Shown: positions 18,039 to 27,538 of the stretch, in pieces
Layout: each line of letters starts with the position of its first letter
Position numbering within the stretch: position 1 is the first letter of the stretch
Assembly: GCF_030546805.1 (NCBI RefSeq)
Contig: NZ_JAUOPC010000011.1
Span: 182,478 to 246,477 of the forward strand
Reading direction: 5' to 3'
Length of the DNA stretch: 64,000 nucleotides
Source: Cyclobacterium sp. 1_MG-2023
GTDB lineage: Bacteria > Bacteroidota > Bacteroidia > Cytophagales > Cyclobacteriaceae
Made by a program: the position numbers and the translations under genes
The notes under the pieces: model-generated
What the model saw: the letters and a program-made list of their open reading frames with translations, nothing else
Database searches by the model: none
Told to the model about the DNA's origin: nothing

Positions 18039-20423
18039 ATGAAGCTCCGCATCTATTTTACGCTTATTTGCAGTTGGTTGGTTGTATTTAGCATTCATTC
18101 CCAACAGGTCAGTCAGGGAGAGTACTTTTTCAATGACTATGTTGATTTTGGTAAGGGAAAAAATTTCACCTTAAATCAAGGAGAAGCCAGTCTGGAAATT
18201 GATATTTCTGAACTTCCTGATGGACCCAATGTGCTTTTTTCCAGAGTGAAGAGTAACCAAGGCATTTGGTCTCAGCTAACATATTCGGTCTTTTATAAAC
18301 ATGTAACTCCTGTTGTGAAGGAGATTGTGGCTTTGGAATATTTTATTGATGTCTATAAAGATTTTGGTAAAGGGACAATAATCAATCTGAATTCAGGGGA
18401 GGAGGAATATCTTTTAGATGTTGGAAGCTTGAATTCGGGTTTACATGTGCTTTTTGTAAGGGCGAAGGATAATTATGGAAATTGGACTCCAGTTAAGAAA
18501 AGTGCGTTTTATATTGTTAATAATGAGATCGTAAATATTGTAGCCTTAAAATACCAATTTATTGGTGAGGAATTTAAAAGTGAGACGTATGTTTTTGATG
18601 ATTTTGAGCCTTCACCTGAGGTTCAGCTAGAGTCGAATGAGTTTCTGGCAAATGCTTCCGGATTGGAAGAAGGTAAAAACTATAAAATTTTGGTTACTGC
18701 GATCAATGACAAAGGACAAAGTAGCATGCTGTATACAGGCGACTTTGTTTTTGAGAAAGGAATCGAGCTAACCCTTAGCGAGGTAAAAACTACCGATGTG
18801 TCATGCTTCGAAGGTGATGATGGTTCTGTATCTGTTACAGCATCCACACAAAATGGAGATTTGGAATACAGTATAGATGGTGAAAATTTCCAATCTGAGA
18901 ATTTATTTGAAAACCTAGTGGCAGGGGAATACACTTTGTTTATTAGAAGTACGGAAAATATATCCAATGTACTGGAAGAGACCTTTTCTATCGGTTCACC
19001 GGATGTCTTGTCTGCAAATATTGATATTCTTTCACAACCCTCATGTACGGACTTAGGAGATGGAAGCTTTACAGTTGTGGCATCAGGTGGTACTTCTCCT
19101 TTAATGTACAAGTTATCAACCCAAAATGATTATCAGAACGGTAAAGATTTCTCAGATCTTTTACCTGGTAAATACACCGTCAATATCAGAGATGCAAATG
19201 GCTGTGAAATGAGTACTGATGTAACATTAGTGGCTCAGTCCGAAAAACCGGAGATACCTGTCATTGTTCAAACGAGCACATCTGAGGGGCTATTTCTGAA
19301 CTCCAGCAGTGAAGAAAAAAACCAGTGGATAAAAGATGGAATAGAAATTCCGGGAGCTACAGCGAAAACACTAAAAATTGTAGAAGCTGGTTCTTATCAA
19401 GTGAGGGTTGGCGAAGCCGGCTCATGTAGTTCTATTTCTGAAAGCTTCCAAGCAAACCCTATCCAAATTAATAATATTGAAACGCAGCCGGTGAGTTGCT
19501 ATGGAGGAAATGATGGAGAAGTGGAGGTGGAAGTATTATTTGAAGGAGGTGAATTAGAGTATAGTATAGAAAATGAGGAATTTGTTAGTGAAAGTTTATT
19601 TATTGGACTCGTTGCAGGGGATTATTCAATTTCTGTAAGGGCAACATCCGATCCGGATTATGTGGTCAGCCAATCTTTTACAATTGGTTCTCCAACCGAA
19701 CTGTCAGCTAATATCAAAGAGATCGTTCAACCGGTATGTGCCGGAGATGATACTGGAATGGTTAGGCTGGAAGTAACAGGTGGCACAGCTCCTTATCTTT
19801 ACAAACTTTCCACTCAACAGGATTATCAGGAGGCAGCTCTATTTGAAAACTTGAGTGCAGGGGAATACTCCATAGCTATAAAGGACGCCAATGGTTGTGA
19901 AGTTTCACTTGGGGGCATTACGATTATACAAGGTAACCAACCTGAAACACCTACCATTACCATAGATGGAACAGACGAAATATCTTCTCAATTATTTCTT
20001 CAATCAAGTAGTAATGAAAATAACCAATGGCTTAAAAATGGAGAAAAGATAGAAGGAGCAACTGGACCAACATTAGAGATTTCAGAACCTGGAACATATG
20101 AAGTGATGCTTACCGGAGCCTCGGGATGCACGTCCATTTCGGAAAGTATCGTTATTACATCTTCTCCGGAGATTCGAAACACCAATATCCAATTTTACCC
20201 TAATCCGATTCAGAATATCGGTCAGCTTGATTTTGGAAAACCGACTCAATTAGACCGAATTACAATCTTTAGCACAAGTGGTGTGATAAACAAAACAATC
20301 TCCAATCCGGTCGGTCCTTCAAGTATTTATTTTATTGATTTTAGTCATTTACCGAGTGGTGTTTATATTGTTCAATTGGAAGGCTTGGGATTATTTGAAA
20401 GGGTAAGAATATTTAAAAAATAA
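18039..20423 (+). CDS. T9SS cargo protein with SprB-type repeats
   Basis: A 794-residue exported protein with a signal peptide ending near HSQQ and a type IX secretion C-terminal sorting domain (about 715-794: FYPNPIQN... SGVYIVQL... ERVRIFKK). The middle contains two copies of a three-part module: a CxxGxDGxVxV/LEYSI unit (start about 262 and 487), an SprB-like CxxxxDGxxxVxxxGG...YKLST unit (about 332 and 562) and an Ig-like NQWxKxGxxIxGAT unit (about 430 and 660). It should be secreted and fixed to the cell surface, as known for T9SS type A cargo. SprB-like repeats are known from gliding adhesins, so adhesion or substrate contact is likely. Confidence 0.85.
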   Translation: MKLRIYFTLICSWLVVFSIHSQQVSQGEYFFNDYVDFGKGKNFTLNQGEASLEIDISELPDGPNVLFSRVKSNQGIWSQLTYSVFYKHVTPVVKEIVALEYFIDVYKDFGKGTIINLNSGEEEYLLDVGSLNSGLHVLFVRAKDNYGNWTPVKKSAFYIVNNEIVNIVALKYQFIGEEFKSETYVFDDFEPSPEVQLESNEFLANASGLEEGKNYKILVTAINDKGQSSMLYTGDFVFEKGIELTLSEVKTTDVSCFEGDDGSVSVTASTQNGDLEYSIDGENFQSENLFENLVAGEYTLFIRSTENISNVLEETFSIGSPDVLSANIDILSQPSCTDLGDGSFTVVASGGTSPLMYKLSTQNDYQNGKDFSDLLPGKYTVNIRDANGCEMSTDVTLVAQSEKPEIPVIVQTSTSEGLFLNSSSEEKNQWIKDGIEIPGATAKTLKIVEAGSYQVRVGEAGSCSSISESFQANPIQINNIETQPVSCYGGNDGEVEVEVLFEGGELEYSIENEEFVSESLFIGLVAGDYSISVRATSDPDYVVSQSFTIGSPTELSANIKEIVQPVCAGDDTGMVRLEVTGGTAPYLYKLSTQQDYQEAALFENLSAGEYSIAIKDANGCEVSLGGITIIQGNQPETPTITIDGTDEISSQLFLQSSSNENNQWLKNGEKIEGATGPTLEISEPGTYEVMLTGASGCTSISESIVITSSPEIRNTNIQFYPNPIQNIGQLDFGKPTQLDRITIFSTSGVINKTISNPVGPSSIYFIDFSHLPSGVYIVQLEGLGLFERVRIFKK

Positions 20424-20429
20424 GTATTT

Positions 20430-20843
20430 ATGAAGATGTATAGAAATTTGTTATTCCCTTTTTTAATGTTTTTCATTCTAATTCTAGTTGTATCTTGCAC
20501 TGAAAAAAAGGAGGAGACGGAACCTCCGAAAAAAGAACCGACGAGAGAAGAATTATTAGTGAAAAACTGGGACGTTGTTTCTGTTACCTCTAATAACCTT
20601 GCCATTGAGCATTCAGGTTTTACTATAGCATTCAAATCTGATGGGAATATTAATTTTAATACACCTGGAATTTCAGGATTACCCCAGTCAGGAACATGGG
20701 CTTTTAGTAGTGATAATGTAATATCACTTAATGGAACAATTGATATTTATGTGGGCGAATTAAAAGCCAATAAGTTTGTTTTCACCTATAATAGTACTAG
20801 TCATAAGGATACAAACGTAGAAACTGAGTTTACGATGGAATAA
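20430..20843 (+). CDS. Small lipocalin-like lipoprotein
   Basis: A 137-residue lipoprotein with leader ending at lipobox LVVSC, an acidic/proline linker (EETEPPKKEPTREE) and then about 95 residues. The pattern (LLVKNWDVVSV, IAFKSDGNINF, SGTWAFSSDNVISL and later short strands) resembles the Bacteroidota lipocalin-like lipoprotein domain. It starts 6 nt after the T9SS gene, so it is probably co-transcribed and may sit with the surface complex. Ligand unknown. Confidence 0.7.
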   Translation: MKMYRNLLFPFLMFFILILVVSCTEKKEETEPPKKEPTREELLVKNWDVVSVTSNNLAIEHSGFTIAFKSDGNINFNTPGISGLPQSGTWAFSSDNVISLNGTIDIYVGELKANKFVFTYNSTSHKDTNVETEFTME

Positions 20844-20902
20844 TATTTTGATTCTATTTTGGAAAAAACAAATTATCTAATTATTGATTTGAAATAAAAA
20901 TA

Positions 20903-21107
20903 TTCACTATGTTTTAGTAGTAAACACTAAATATGGGTTTTACTAGTTCTGTTGTATCTAGTGTAGATGAACATAGTGAAAGAAATAAGATCATTGGCGA
21001 ATAAGTAATTATTGACCATTATATTTAAATGATTTTTTTTAAAAACAATATAATGGGTAATCAATAATTTTTTCTGGAGCTGCTGATTACCCATTTGCCT
21101 ATTGATT
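20903..21107. other. Structured non-coding element(s) downstream of the surface operon
   Basis: Two neighbouring structures. First, TTCACTATGTT (20903-20913) pairs perfectly with AACATAGTGAA (20970-20980), enclosing two hairpins, TTAGT/ACTAA (20914-20918, 20926-20930) and ACTAG/CTAGT (20942-20946, 20958-20962): a three-way-junction shape. Second, AATGGGTAATCA (21052-21063) pairs perfectly with TGATTACCCATT (21084-21095), while part of the same segment can instead pair upstream (CCATTATATT 21016-21025 with AATATAATGG 21047-21056, plus AATTATTG 21007-21014 with CAATAATT 21062-21069). The alternatives exclude each other. It could be a terminator region, an ncRNA, or a small mobile element remnant. 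Confidence 0.4.
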
Positions 21108-21537
21108 CTATTTCTTTTAACTACAATCGAAAGGGGATAAGTTTTTTTTAACTTCCTTCTAATAGGCCAGCTTCAATTGAAGTGGTGGGAAAAGTTATTT
21201 GTTTTTATTTCACTGAAAAAGTGATCATGTTATCTATAAGCGTATCCAAAAGGCTATTGTTTTATAGTTAGGTAAATTCGTTTTTGGAAAAACCGGATAA
21301 TAAATTGAAAATACTATAGAGTAAATTTATACATTTTTTGGATCTACTAATTAATTAATAATTATTAGGGATAACCTTTCCCCTTATTTTTGCTGATATT
21401 TTTAAAAATATCTTGTCAATAATTAAATTATATTACTTTATGTTTTATCTTGAAATGCTTTCTTCATTGAAGGAAAGCATTTGTATATAATATTTAGAAA
21501 TGCTTCCCATAAAAATGGTATGTTAATTTATTTGGTG
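21108..21537. other. AT-rich upstream region of ceramidase-like gene
   Basis: The rest of the 694-nt gap between 20843 and 21538. It is AT-rich with no credible ORF; it presumably carries the promoter of the following gene. A small repeat AAGCATTT/AAATGCTTTC-like pair near 21450-21485 was the only thing noticed. Confidence 0.25.
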
Positions 21538-23091
21538 ATGAAGAGATTTGTTTCTTTTGTTCTGAAATTCAGAGGTTTAACTGTTGGTTGCAACTGCCGG
21601 GGGGCTATTAGAATAAACTTTTTAAGGAATAAATGCCTGTGGTTATTGGCCGTGCTAGGACTTCTTACATTCACTATAAAGGCACAATCCCTTAATTATT
21701 TGGGATCAGAAAACCGGATGAAGGTAGGCGCAACATCATTGAATATTACCCCACCCATAGGTAGTGTGATGGGCAATTCTTATGGAATCAATATTTCTGA
21801 AGGCATTCATGATGATCTTTTTGCTAAAGTATTGGTATTTGATGTGAGTGGAGTTAAGGGAGCATTTCTAGCATTGGACCTGATTAGTTTGCCGTATGGG
21901 ATGGTTTTACAAGTCAGAGAATTGATAGCCCAGGAAACAGACATTCCTGTTGGCAATGTCATCCTTACAGCTACCCACTGTCATGCAGGACCACAGATGA
22001 ATCCAAGGTTTCTGAAAGTCGTTGGTGGTGAAGCGGAAATTAAGAGTTTGGAGTATATCAAACAACTCCCCCAAAAATTGTTAAAAGCTATAAAAATCGC
22101 AGAGGATTCGTTGCAACCTGTTCAAGTTTCTTTTGGGACATTTTATGAGGACAAAGTCAATTTCAATCGCAGATTTTTGATGAAGGATGGAAGTTTTAGG
22201 ACAAATCCAGGGCGTTTAAATCCAGGTATTGATAGGGCCATGGGTCCTGTAGACCCAATTGGGTCTGTGCTGCTTTTTGAGTCAATGGATAAAAGACCCT
22301 TGGCTGTTTTGGTAAATTTTGCCCTTCATCCTGCTATTGTTGGAGGAAATCAATTTTCTGCGGATTTTCCCGGCATTGTCTCTCAACAATTAGAAAAGGT
22401 TTATGGTGAGGAATTGGTAACTGTATACACCAATGGGAATTCCGGAAATATCAACCATATTGATGTGAAAAATGAATCTCAGTTAGGTCAATATGAAGAA
22501 TCTGCACGCATTGGAAGGGTATTAGCAGAAGATGTACTTAAAGCCATAGGTTCCTTAAAACCTCTAGAAATCAATTCCCTTAAGGTTGGTAAAATGGAGG
22601 TAACTTTGCCAATACCTAATTTTACCCATGAAGAACTTGTTTGGGCAGAGGAGATAATCGGACAGTTTGGAAAAACAAATCCACCCAAGTTTTCTGATGT
22701 GGTAGAGGCCTGGAGAATTCTCGATTTAAAAGAAGGGAATTATAAAGATAGTATCAGGTCACAATTTACTACGACGGTTCCATTGACAAAGGATAGAAAA
22801 GGCATTGTCAGTGAAGTCCAAGTCATGGGTTTCGGCTCTGAACTTGCTTTGGTAGGCTTTCCAGGAGATGCCTTTGTAGAACTTAGTATGGCTATAAAGC
22901 TCAAATCACCTTTTACACATACCATCATCTGTGAACAATCCGGAAATGGTAACCTCAGTTACATTCCTGACAGAAAAGCTTTTTCTGAAGGGGGATATGA
23001 GGTTCAAAGTGCACGTTTTTTGCCTGGGGGAGGAGAGCTTTTGGTGGAAGGTGTGCAAAAACTCATGATTGAACTTTTCTATGATTATTGA
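21538..23091 (+). CDS. Ceramidase-like hydrolase, exported (paralogue)
   Basis: A 517-residue member of the neutral/alkaline ceramidase N-terminal family, related to 5724-7214. The ATG at 21538 (MKRFVSF) is preferred; the frame is open to 21481 (TTG) and has another ATG at 21520. The leader is long, with a basic N-region and a hydrophobic core (LWLLAVLGLLTFTIKAQ). Zinc-site histidines are H147 and H149 in TATHCHAGP. The nucleophile motif reads NGNSGNINH at about 299, so both Asp and Ser of the ceramidase GDVSPN motif are altered. It is monocistronic, with an EEP hydrolase gene 250 nt downstream. Likely an envelope amidase or esterase of unknown substrate. Confidence 0.8.
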   Translation: MKRFVSFVLKFRGLTVGCNCRGAIRINFLRNKCLWLLAVLGLLTFTIKAQSLNYLGSENRMKVGATSLNITPPIGSVMGNSYGINISEGIHDDLFAKVLVFDVSGVKGAFLALDLISLPYGMVLQVRELIAQETDIPVGNVILTATHCHAGPQMNPRFLKVVGGEAEIKSLEYIKQLPQKLLKAIKIAEDSLQPVQVSFGTFYEDKVNFNRRFLMKDGSFRTNPGRLNPGIDRAMGPVDPIGSVLLFESMDKRPLAVLVNFALHPAIVGGNQFSADFPGIVSQQLEKVYGEELVTVYTNGNSGNINHIDVKNESQLGQYEESARIGRVLAEDVLKAIGSLKPLEINSLKVGKMEVTLPIPNFTHEELVWAEEIIGQFGKTNPPKFSDVVEAWRILDLKEGNYKDSIRSQFTTTVPLTKDRKGIVSEVQVMGFGSELALVGFPGDAFVELSMAIKLKSPFTHTIICEQSGNGNLSYIPDRKAFSEGGYEVQSARFLPGGGELLVEGVQKLMIELFYDY

Positions 23092-23341
23092 TGCATATGG
23101 GTTGTTTTTTTATGCGATGATTTTAAATAATACGCACTTCATATTGAATTAATATTATATCCTTAATTTTAAAATTCGAATTGCTCAATAGGAGTTGAGG
23201 TTTCTGTTTTTGAAGTTATTCCATTACTTTGTGTAGGTTCTGTTTAGTAAGTCGATATTAAATACCTAAATTAAAGAAATTACCCCTCATAAATTACATC
23301 TATTTTGCTGATGAAATTTTGAATTTACCTTATTAATATCT

Positions 23342-24232
23342 ATGAAAAATCTTTTGAAAAACTTTTTGTTCCTTTTACCGCTTGTATTTGTGTTGTCATG
23401 CAGTCCAAAGGACCTATCAATACAAATTGTATCTTTCAATATTCGCTATGATAACCCTGATGATGGAAATAATAGGTGGCAGCATCGAATTCCTATTGTG
23501 AAATCTTACCTGACTTCAGAAATGCCCGATATTATAGGGATGCAAGAAGTTCTTCACAATCAGATACTTGATCTCCAAGAAATGCTTGTTGAATATGACT
23601 ATGTTGGTACAGGAAGGAATGATAATAAAACATCCGGAGAATATGCGCCTATATTTTACAATAAGAATAAATTTAACCTAGTCGATCATTCCCAGTTTTG
23701 GTTATCAGAAACGCCGGATATTCCAGGGAGTAAAAGTTGGGATGCATCCCTAACAAGAATAGTGACCTGGGCGCAACTTGAGGACAAATCATCGGGCAAA
23801 AATCTTTATGTTTTCAATACTCATTTTGACCATAGAGGAGTAGAAGCCCGAATGAATAGTGCAAAATTAATGGCAAAGAAAATTTTGGAAATAGCGGGAG
23901 ATGCTCCAGTTCTTGCTACCGGGGATTTTAATATTAGAAAAGATCATCCGAGTCTGGGCAATGCCTTGTACGAAAACTTAATAAAAAGCTTTAAAGAAAT
24001 CAGTTCCTTAGAGAACACTGCCCATATTTCTAAATCTCCTGTCGCTTCAACAGGGTTAACCAGTACCGGTTTCAGGCCTGATTGGGAAAGTAGGGAAGGT
24101 TATGCCATTGACTATGTTTTTGTAAACAATTATTTTGAGGTTGAGGAACACCGTGTTGATAAAATTGTAGAAGGGGAACTATTTATTTCTGACCATTGGC
24201 CAATAGTTGCTAAAGTTAAATTAATCAAATGA
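23342..24232 (+). CDS. Endonuclease/exonuclease/phosphatase family lipoprotein
   Basis: A 296-residue lipoprotein (lipobox VLSC, Cys20) with the complete EEP fold signature: N33 in SFNIRYDN, E69 in GMQEV, H161 in NTHFDHRG, D195 and N197 in TGDFN, D257 in IDYVF, and D284-H285 in SDHWPI. The family cleaves phosphodiester or phosphomonoester bonds, including nucleic acids, inositol phosphates and sphingomyelin. The envelope location and the many phosphodiesterases in this window suggest phosphate scavenging or lipid head-group cleavage, but a sugar-related role has also been proposed for such lipoproteins. It is monocistronic and followed by a terminator. Confidence 0.87.
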   Translation: MKNLLKNFLFLLPLVFVLSCSPKDLSIQIVSFNIRYDNPDDGNNRWQHRIPIVKSYLTSEMPDIIGMQEVLHNQILDLQEMLVEYDYVGTGRNDNKTSGEYAPIFYNKNKFNLVDHSQFWLSETPDIPGSKSWDASLTRIVTWAQLEDKSSGKNLYVFNTHFDHRGVEARMNSAKLMAKKILEIAGDAPVLATGDFNIRKDHPSLGNALYENLIKSFKEISSLENTAHISKSPVASTGLTSTGFRPDWESREGYAIDYVFVNNYFEVEEHRVDKIVEGELFISDHWPIVAKVKLIK

Positions 24233-24334
24233 CAAAAATTACCGGGTATTAAATCCGAGATTGAATACTTTACGAAATAAGCGAATGTAGCTAATTAAAG
24301 TAAATAGGATAATTTTTAATAATTCTGACTAAAT

Positions 24335-24385
24335 ACTACATGGGTTCATCAAAATAATTGGGGTCATGTAGTGTTGGTTTTTTTA
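24335..24385 (+). terminator. Rho-independent terminator after EEP lipoprotein gene
   Basis: ACTACATG (24335-24342) pairs with CATGTAGT (24365-24372), followed by GTTGGTTTTTTTA. The loop is 22 nt. Confidence 0.65.
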
Positions 24386-24529
24386 TGTATATTCCAATTA
24401 TTAATTGGAAAGGAATTGAAGGGTAAAGGCTACTCATATCTTTGAAGTTGATTGAGAAATCTCTCCATTGTAAAGAGAGGGGTAAATTAATTCCCATTTC
24501 GCTAAATTGGCTAATAAAAGATTATTGGT

Positions 24530-25237
24530 ATGAAGGTATTTTCAAGGCACTTATTTGTTTCAATGGCAATTGTTCTATTTGCTATAAGTGCTTGTACACA
24601 AGGTGAAAAAAAGGTGGAACTGTCATTATTTAATGGGGATGACCTTCAAAATTGGAATTCTTCTGACATGAGTTATTGGTCGGTTGCAGATGGATCAATA
24701 ATTGGAGGGGAAGGTAAAGATTCAATAGTCAATAACCAATTCCTTTGGCACCAAGAAAAAGTAAGGGATTTCTATTTGAAAGTGTTGGTAAAAGTGGTCC
24801 CTAATACCGCCAATGCAGGTATTCAGTTTCGCTCACAAAAGATAGGTGAAGAAGCCTTGGGCTATCAAGCCGATATAGGTGAAGGAGTTTGGGGGAGGTT
24901 GTACCACGAAAGTGGAAGAGAAAAATTGCATTGGGAGGGAAAAGGAGAAGCAGCAGTTAAAAAGAATGAATGGAATACCTATGAAATTTTGGCTATTGGC
25001 CATAATATCTGGACAGCCATTAATGGCACCCTCTCAGTGGCCTATCAAGATACCGATGGAGAATTAGAAGGTTTTATAGCTTTACAAGTACATGCCGGGC
25101 CTGCACAAATTGTTGCGTACAAACCTGTGAAATTAATCCATAATCCGGAACTGATGTTAGGGAAATATAGTGAATCCGAATTGATGGAAGCCTTGGTTGA
25201 AGCAAATGATAAGCCCTATATGGGGGAGGAGCACTAG
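24530..25237 (+). CDS. DUF1080 (3-keto-disaccharide hydrolase family) lipoprotein
   Basis: A 235-residue lipoprotein (lipobox ISAC) with the concanavalin-like DUF1080 fold: LFNGDDLQNWN at the start, WSVADGSIIGG, then NAGIQFRS, GYQADIG, and the late LQVHAGP strand. Pfam names this family 3-keto-disaccharide hydrolase after characterised members that cleave 3-oxidised glycosides; others may be glycan-binding. It lies just upstream of the sigma/FecR/SusCD/oxidoreductase locus on the same strand, separated by 250 nt, so it is a plausible functional partner of the Gfo/Idh/MocA protein at 32460-33806. The link between the two genes is inference from position. Confidence 0.85.
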   Translation: MKVFSRHLFVSMAIVLFAISACTQGEKKVELSLFNGDDLQNWNSSDMSYWSVADGSIIGGEGKDSIVNNQFLWHQEKVRDFYLKVLVKVVPNTANAGIQFRSQKIGEEALGYQADIGEGVWGRLYHESGREKLHWEGKGEAAVKKNEWNTYEILAIGHNIWTAINGTLSVAYQDTDGELEGFIALQVHAGPAQIVAYKPVKLIHNPELMLGKYSESELMEALVEANDKPYMGEEH

Positions 25238-25487
25238 GTGTGAGTGTTTTTCAACAAAACAATTTTTTTTATATTAAATTCAACAAGGAGTAGCATAATA
25301 AATGAAATGAATTTGATTTCACTAGTCTAGCCGAACAGATCGGATTTAACCAAGTAAAATTTATCTGATAGATCTTCAATTAAAAGATATTTTGGGGATG
25401 CATTGACTTTTCGTGAAATTTAGAGAAGGAAAATCGTCAAAAGACAATGCTTTTATTTTTAATTAGGTGAATAATACCTAATTTGGG

Positions 25488-26117
25488 ATGAATAAACCCA
25501 TAATATCCAAAATGTACGAGGAAAAATTATATAGAACTTCCGTTCAGGAAGTTGATGATACTGAATATTGGCAACAAATTAAAAAAGGTGAAAGAGTAGG
25601 CTTAGAAGCCTTGTATCTTAAATATACCCAAGAACTTTTTAGATTGGGAATGTCGATTAAAGGGAATCGAAGTTTGGTGAAAGATTGTATTCAGGAGGTT
25701 TTTTTTAATATTTGGGAATACCGTAATACGGTCAAAAATACCGATAATGTCAAACTTTACCTTTTCAAGTGTTTAAGTAATATTATCCACAAGGAAGTCG
25801 GCAAGGATAAAAAACGGTATGGTTTTTTAGATTTTGAACTGGAGGAGCATTTATTTAGCGAAACTGATTCTGACCTTGATAGTTATCATCCAAATGACCA
25901 AGATAGAACGGACTTAATGAAGTCCATTGGGACACTTTCTTCCCGCCAAAGGGAGGTGATCCATCTTTTATATTATGAGAATCATTCCTATGAAGACACT
26001 TCGCTTATCATGGGTATTAATGTTCAGTCAGTTTATACATTAGCTTGGAAGGCCATCGCCAATTTAAAGAAAAGTTTGAACTTGGTTGCAATGATTTGGT
26101 TATTCTCTTTCATGTAA
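25488..26117 (+). CDS. ECF-type RNA polymerase sigma-70 factor
   Basis: A 209-residue sigma factor with region 2 (about 35-80: FRLGMSIKGNRSLVKDCIQ, then EVFFNIWEYRN) and region 4 (about 140-195: LSSRQREVIHLLYYENHSYEDTS and a helix-turn-helix). The ATG at 25488 or the in-frame ATG at 25512 may start translation. The C-terminus ends in a short hydrophobic stretch. It is followed by a FecR gene and a SusC with an STN domain, the standard Bacteroidota trans-envelope signalling arrangement: substrate at the outer membrane releases this factor, which then transcribes susCD. The 154-nt gap to fecR suggests separate or attenuated transcription. Confidence 0.92.
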   Translation: MNKPIISKMYEEKLYRTSVQEVDDTEYWQQIKKGERVGLEALYLKYTQELFRLGMSIKGNRSLVKDCIQEVFFNIWEYRNTVKNTDNVKLYLFKCLSNIIHKEVGKDKKRYGFLDFELEEHLFSETDSDLDSYHPNDQDRTDLMKSIGTLSSRQREVIHLLYYENHSYEDTSLIMGINVQSVYTLAWKAIANLKKSLNLVAMIWLFSFM

Positions 26118-26271
26118 TCTGTTGTTTTTTTTATACTATTCAGGTAAATAATTTAGTAAATTCATATTTATACGCTGAAATATTTTAATATAATGTAAAA
26201 TTTAAATTTTTTCTCCTGAAGATGGATAGATTTTTTGAAGCCCGGACTTATGTGGGTGAATTTTATCATAA

Positions 26272-27381
26272 ATGGAGATTTCTAATTACACCATAGAGGA
26301 TTTTGTATTGGACCCATCTTTTAAGAAATGGGTGATGCATCCCAATGCAGAATCAAACCTGTTTTGGGAAAGTTTGCTGTCAAAGAACCCATTGAAATAC
26401 AAAGAAGCAAAAAGGGCCCGAGAGATAATTTTACAATTAAATACCAAAAACCAACCTCAGCTCTCTGATTCTGAGTTTTCAGGTATGTGGAAGGATTTGG
26501 ATAATCGCTTGTCCAACCATAACCGACATCATCAATTCGGTGATGATGAAAAAATTATTCCAATCCATTCAATTAGTACATTGGAAAAAGCGGTAAATCG
26601 CCCCTCGTCCCGACTAAATATCTTCAATTATTTTAATTTAAGGGTTGCTTGTGTTTTGATTTTAGCCATAGCTTTTGGTGCTTTCTCCAGTTGGTTTTTT
26701 AAAGATTTGCCAATTCCTGAAAATAAAGCTCCTTTGATGGTTTTCGAAGAACACACAACTGTTCCGGGGGTAAAATCTCACCTTACATTAAGTGATGGTT
26801 CTCAAGTAATTCTGAATTCAGGAAGTGAATTGAAATACCTGAAGAATTTTGAAAAGGACAGAAGAGCTATCTTTTTAAAAGGAGAAGCATTTTTCAGTGT
26901 GACCAAAGATGCCTCAAGACCTTTTATTGTGCATGCGCTGGAAACTACTACCACCGCCTTGGGAACAAGTTTCAATGTGAGTGCATATAATGGGGAAAGC
27001 ATCGATGTTTCACTTTTGACTGGAAAAGTAGCAGTAAATAAAGAAGATTCAACGGAGAAGCCAGTCACTTTGCTACCAGGGGAAGCTGTGAAAATTGATA
27101 AGGGAAAAGATCAATTGGTTAAAGCAAAATTCAATAAGGAATTAGTGATTGGATGGACAAAAAAACGTATTGTTTTTGAAAAAACCCCATTATTAGAAGC
27201 TATAAGAGTGCTTGAAAACTGGTATGGCGTAAATATTACCTTAAAGAATCAACCTAGTCATCAAATATTATTGTCTGGAAAGTTTCAGGATGAAACTTTA
27301 GAAAATGTATTGGAGGGATTGAGGTTTTCTACCAGGTTTGAATATAAAATAAAAAAAGAAAATGTTACAATCATATTTTAA
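26272..27381 (+). CDS. FecR-family anti-sigma factor
   Basis: A 369-residue inner membrane protein. The cytoplasmic N-terminus (1-115) would bind the sigma factor, a single transmembrane helix spans about 123-143, the periplasmic FecR domain covers about 157-255 (VPGVKSHLTLSDGSQVILNSG, truncated here, to LGTSFNVSAY), and a DUF4974 domain ends the protein (FEKTPLLEAIRVLENWYGV... LSGKF... LENVLEGL). This architecture receives the signal from the STN domain of the SusC receptor encoded next. It sits between the ECF sigma gene and susC on the same strand. Confidence 0.92.
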   Translation: MEISNYTIEDFVLDPSFKKWVMHPNAESNLFWESLLSKNPLKYKEAKRAREIILQLNTKNQPQLSDSEFSGMWKDLDNRLSNHNRHHQFGDDEKIIPIHSISTLEKAVNRPSSRLNIFNYFNLRVACVLILAIAFGAFSSWFFKDLPIPENKAPLMVFEEHTTVPGVKSHLTLSDGSQVILNSGSELKYLKNFEKDRRAIFLKGEAFFSVTKDASRPFIVHALETTTTALGTSFNVSAYNGESIDVSLLTGKVAVNKEDSTEKPVTLLPGEAVKIDKGKDQLVKAKFNKELVIGWTKKRIVFEKTPLLEAIRVLENWYGVNITLKNQPSHQILLSGKFQDETLENVLEGLRFSTRFEYKIKKENVTIIF

Positions 27382-27425
27382 GGTAAAAAATTGTCTATGA
27401 AATAAACCCAAATAATAAAAACCCA

Positions 27426-27443
27426 AGGATGCGTCAACATCCT
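27426..27443 (+). promoter_or_regulatory. Hairpin in the fecR-susC gap
   Basis: AGGATG (27426-27431) and CATCCT (27438-27443) form a perfect 6-bp stem with a 6-nt loop, about 95 nt before the susC start. It could be a leader hairpin controlling susC expression. No T tract follows, so it is not a standard terminator. Confidence 0.35.
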
Positions 27444-27538
27444 CAGGCTGTATTTCTCCGGAAATTCTTACCAGGAATTTACCGGAATGTTCATCTAAAA
27501 CCATTCTCCATAGTTTCAAAAACAAACAAAGTAAAGAT

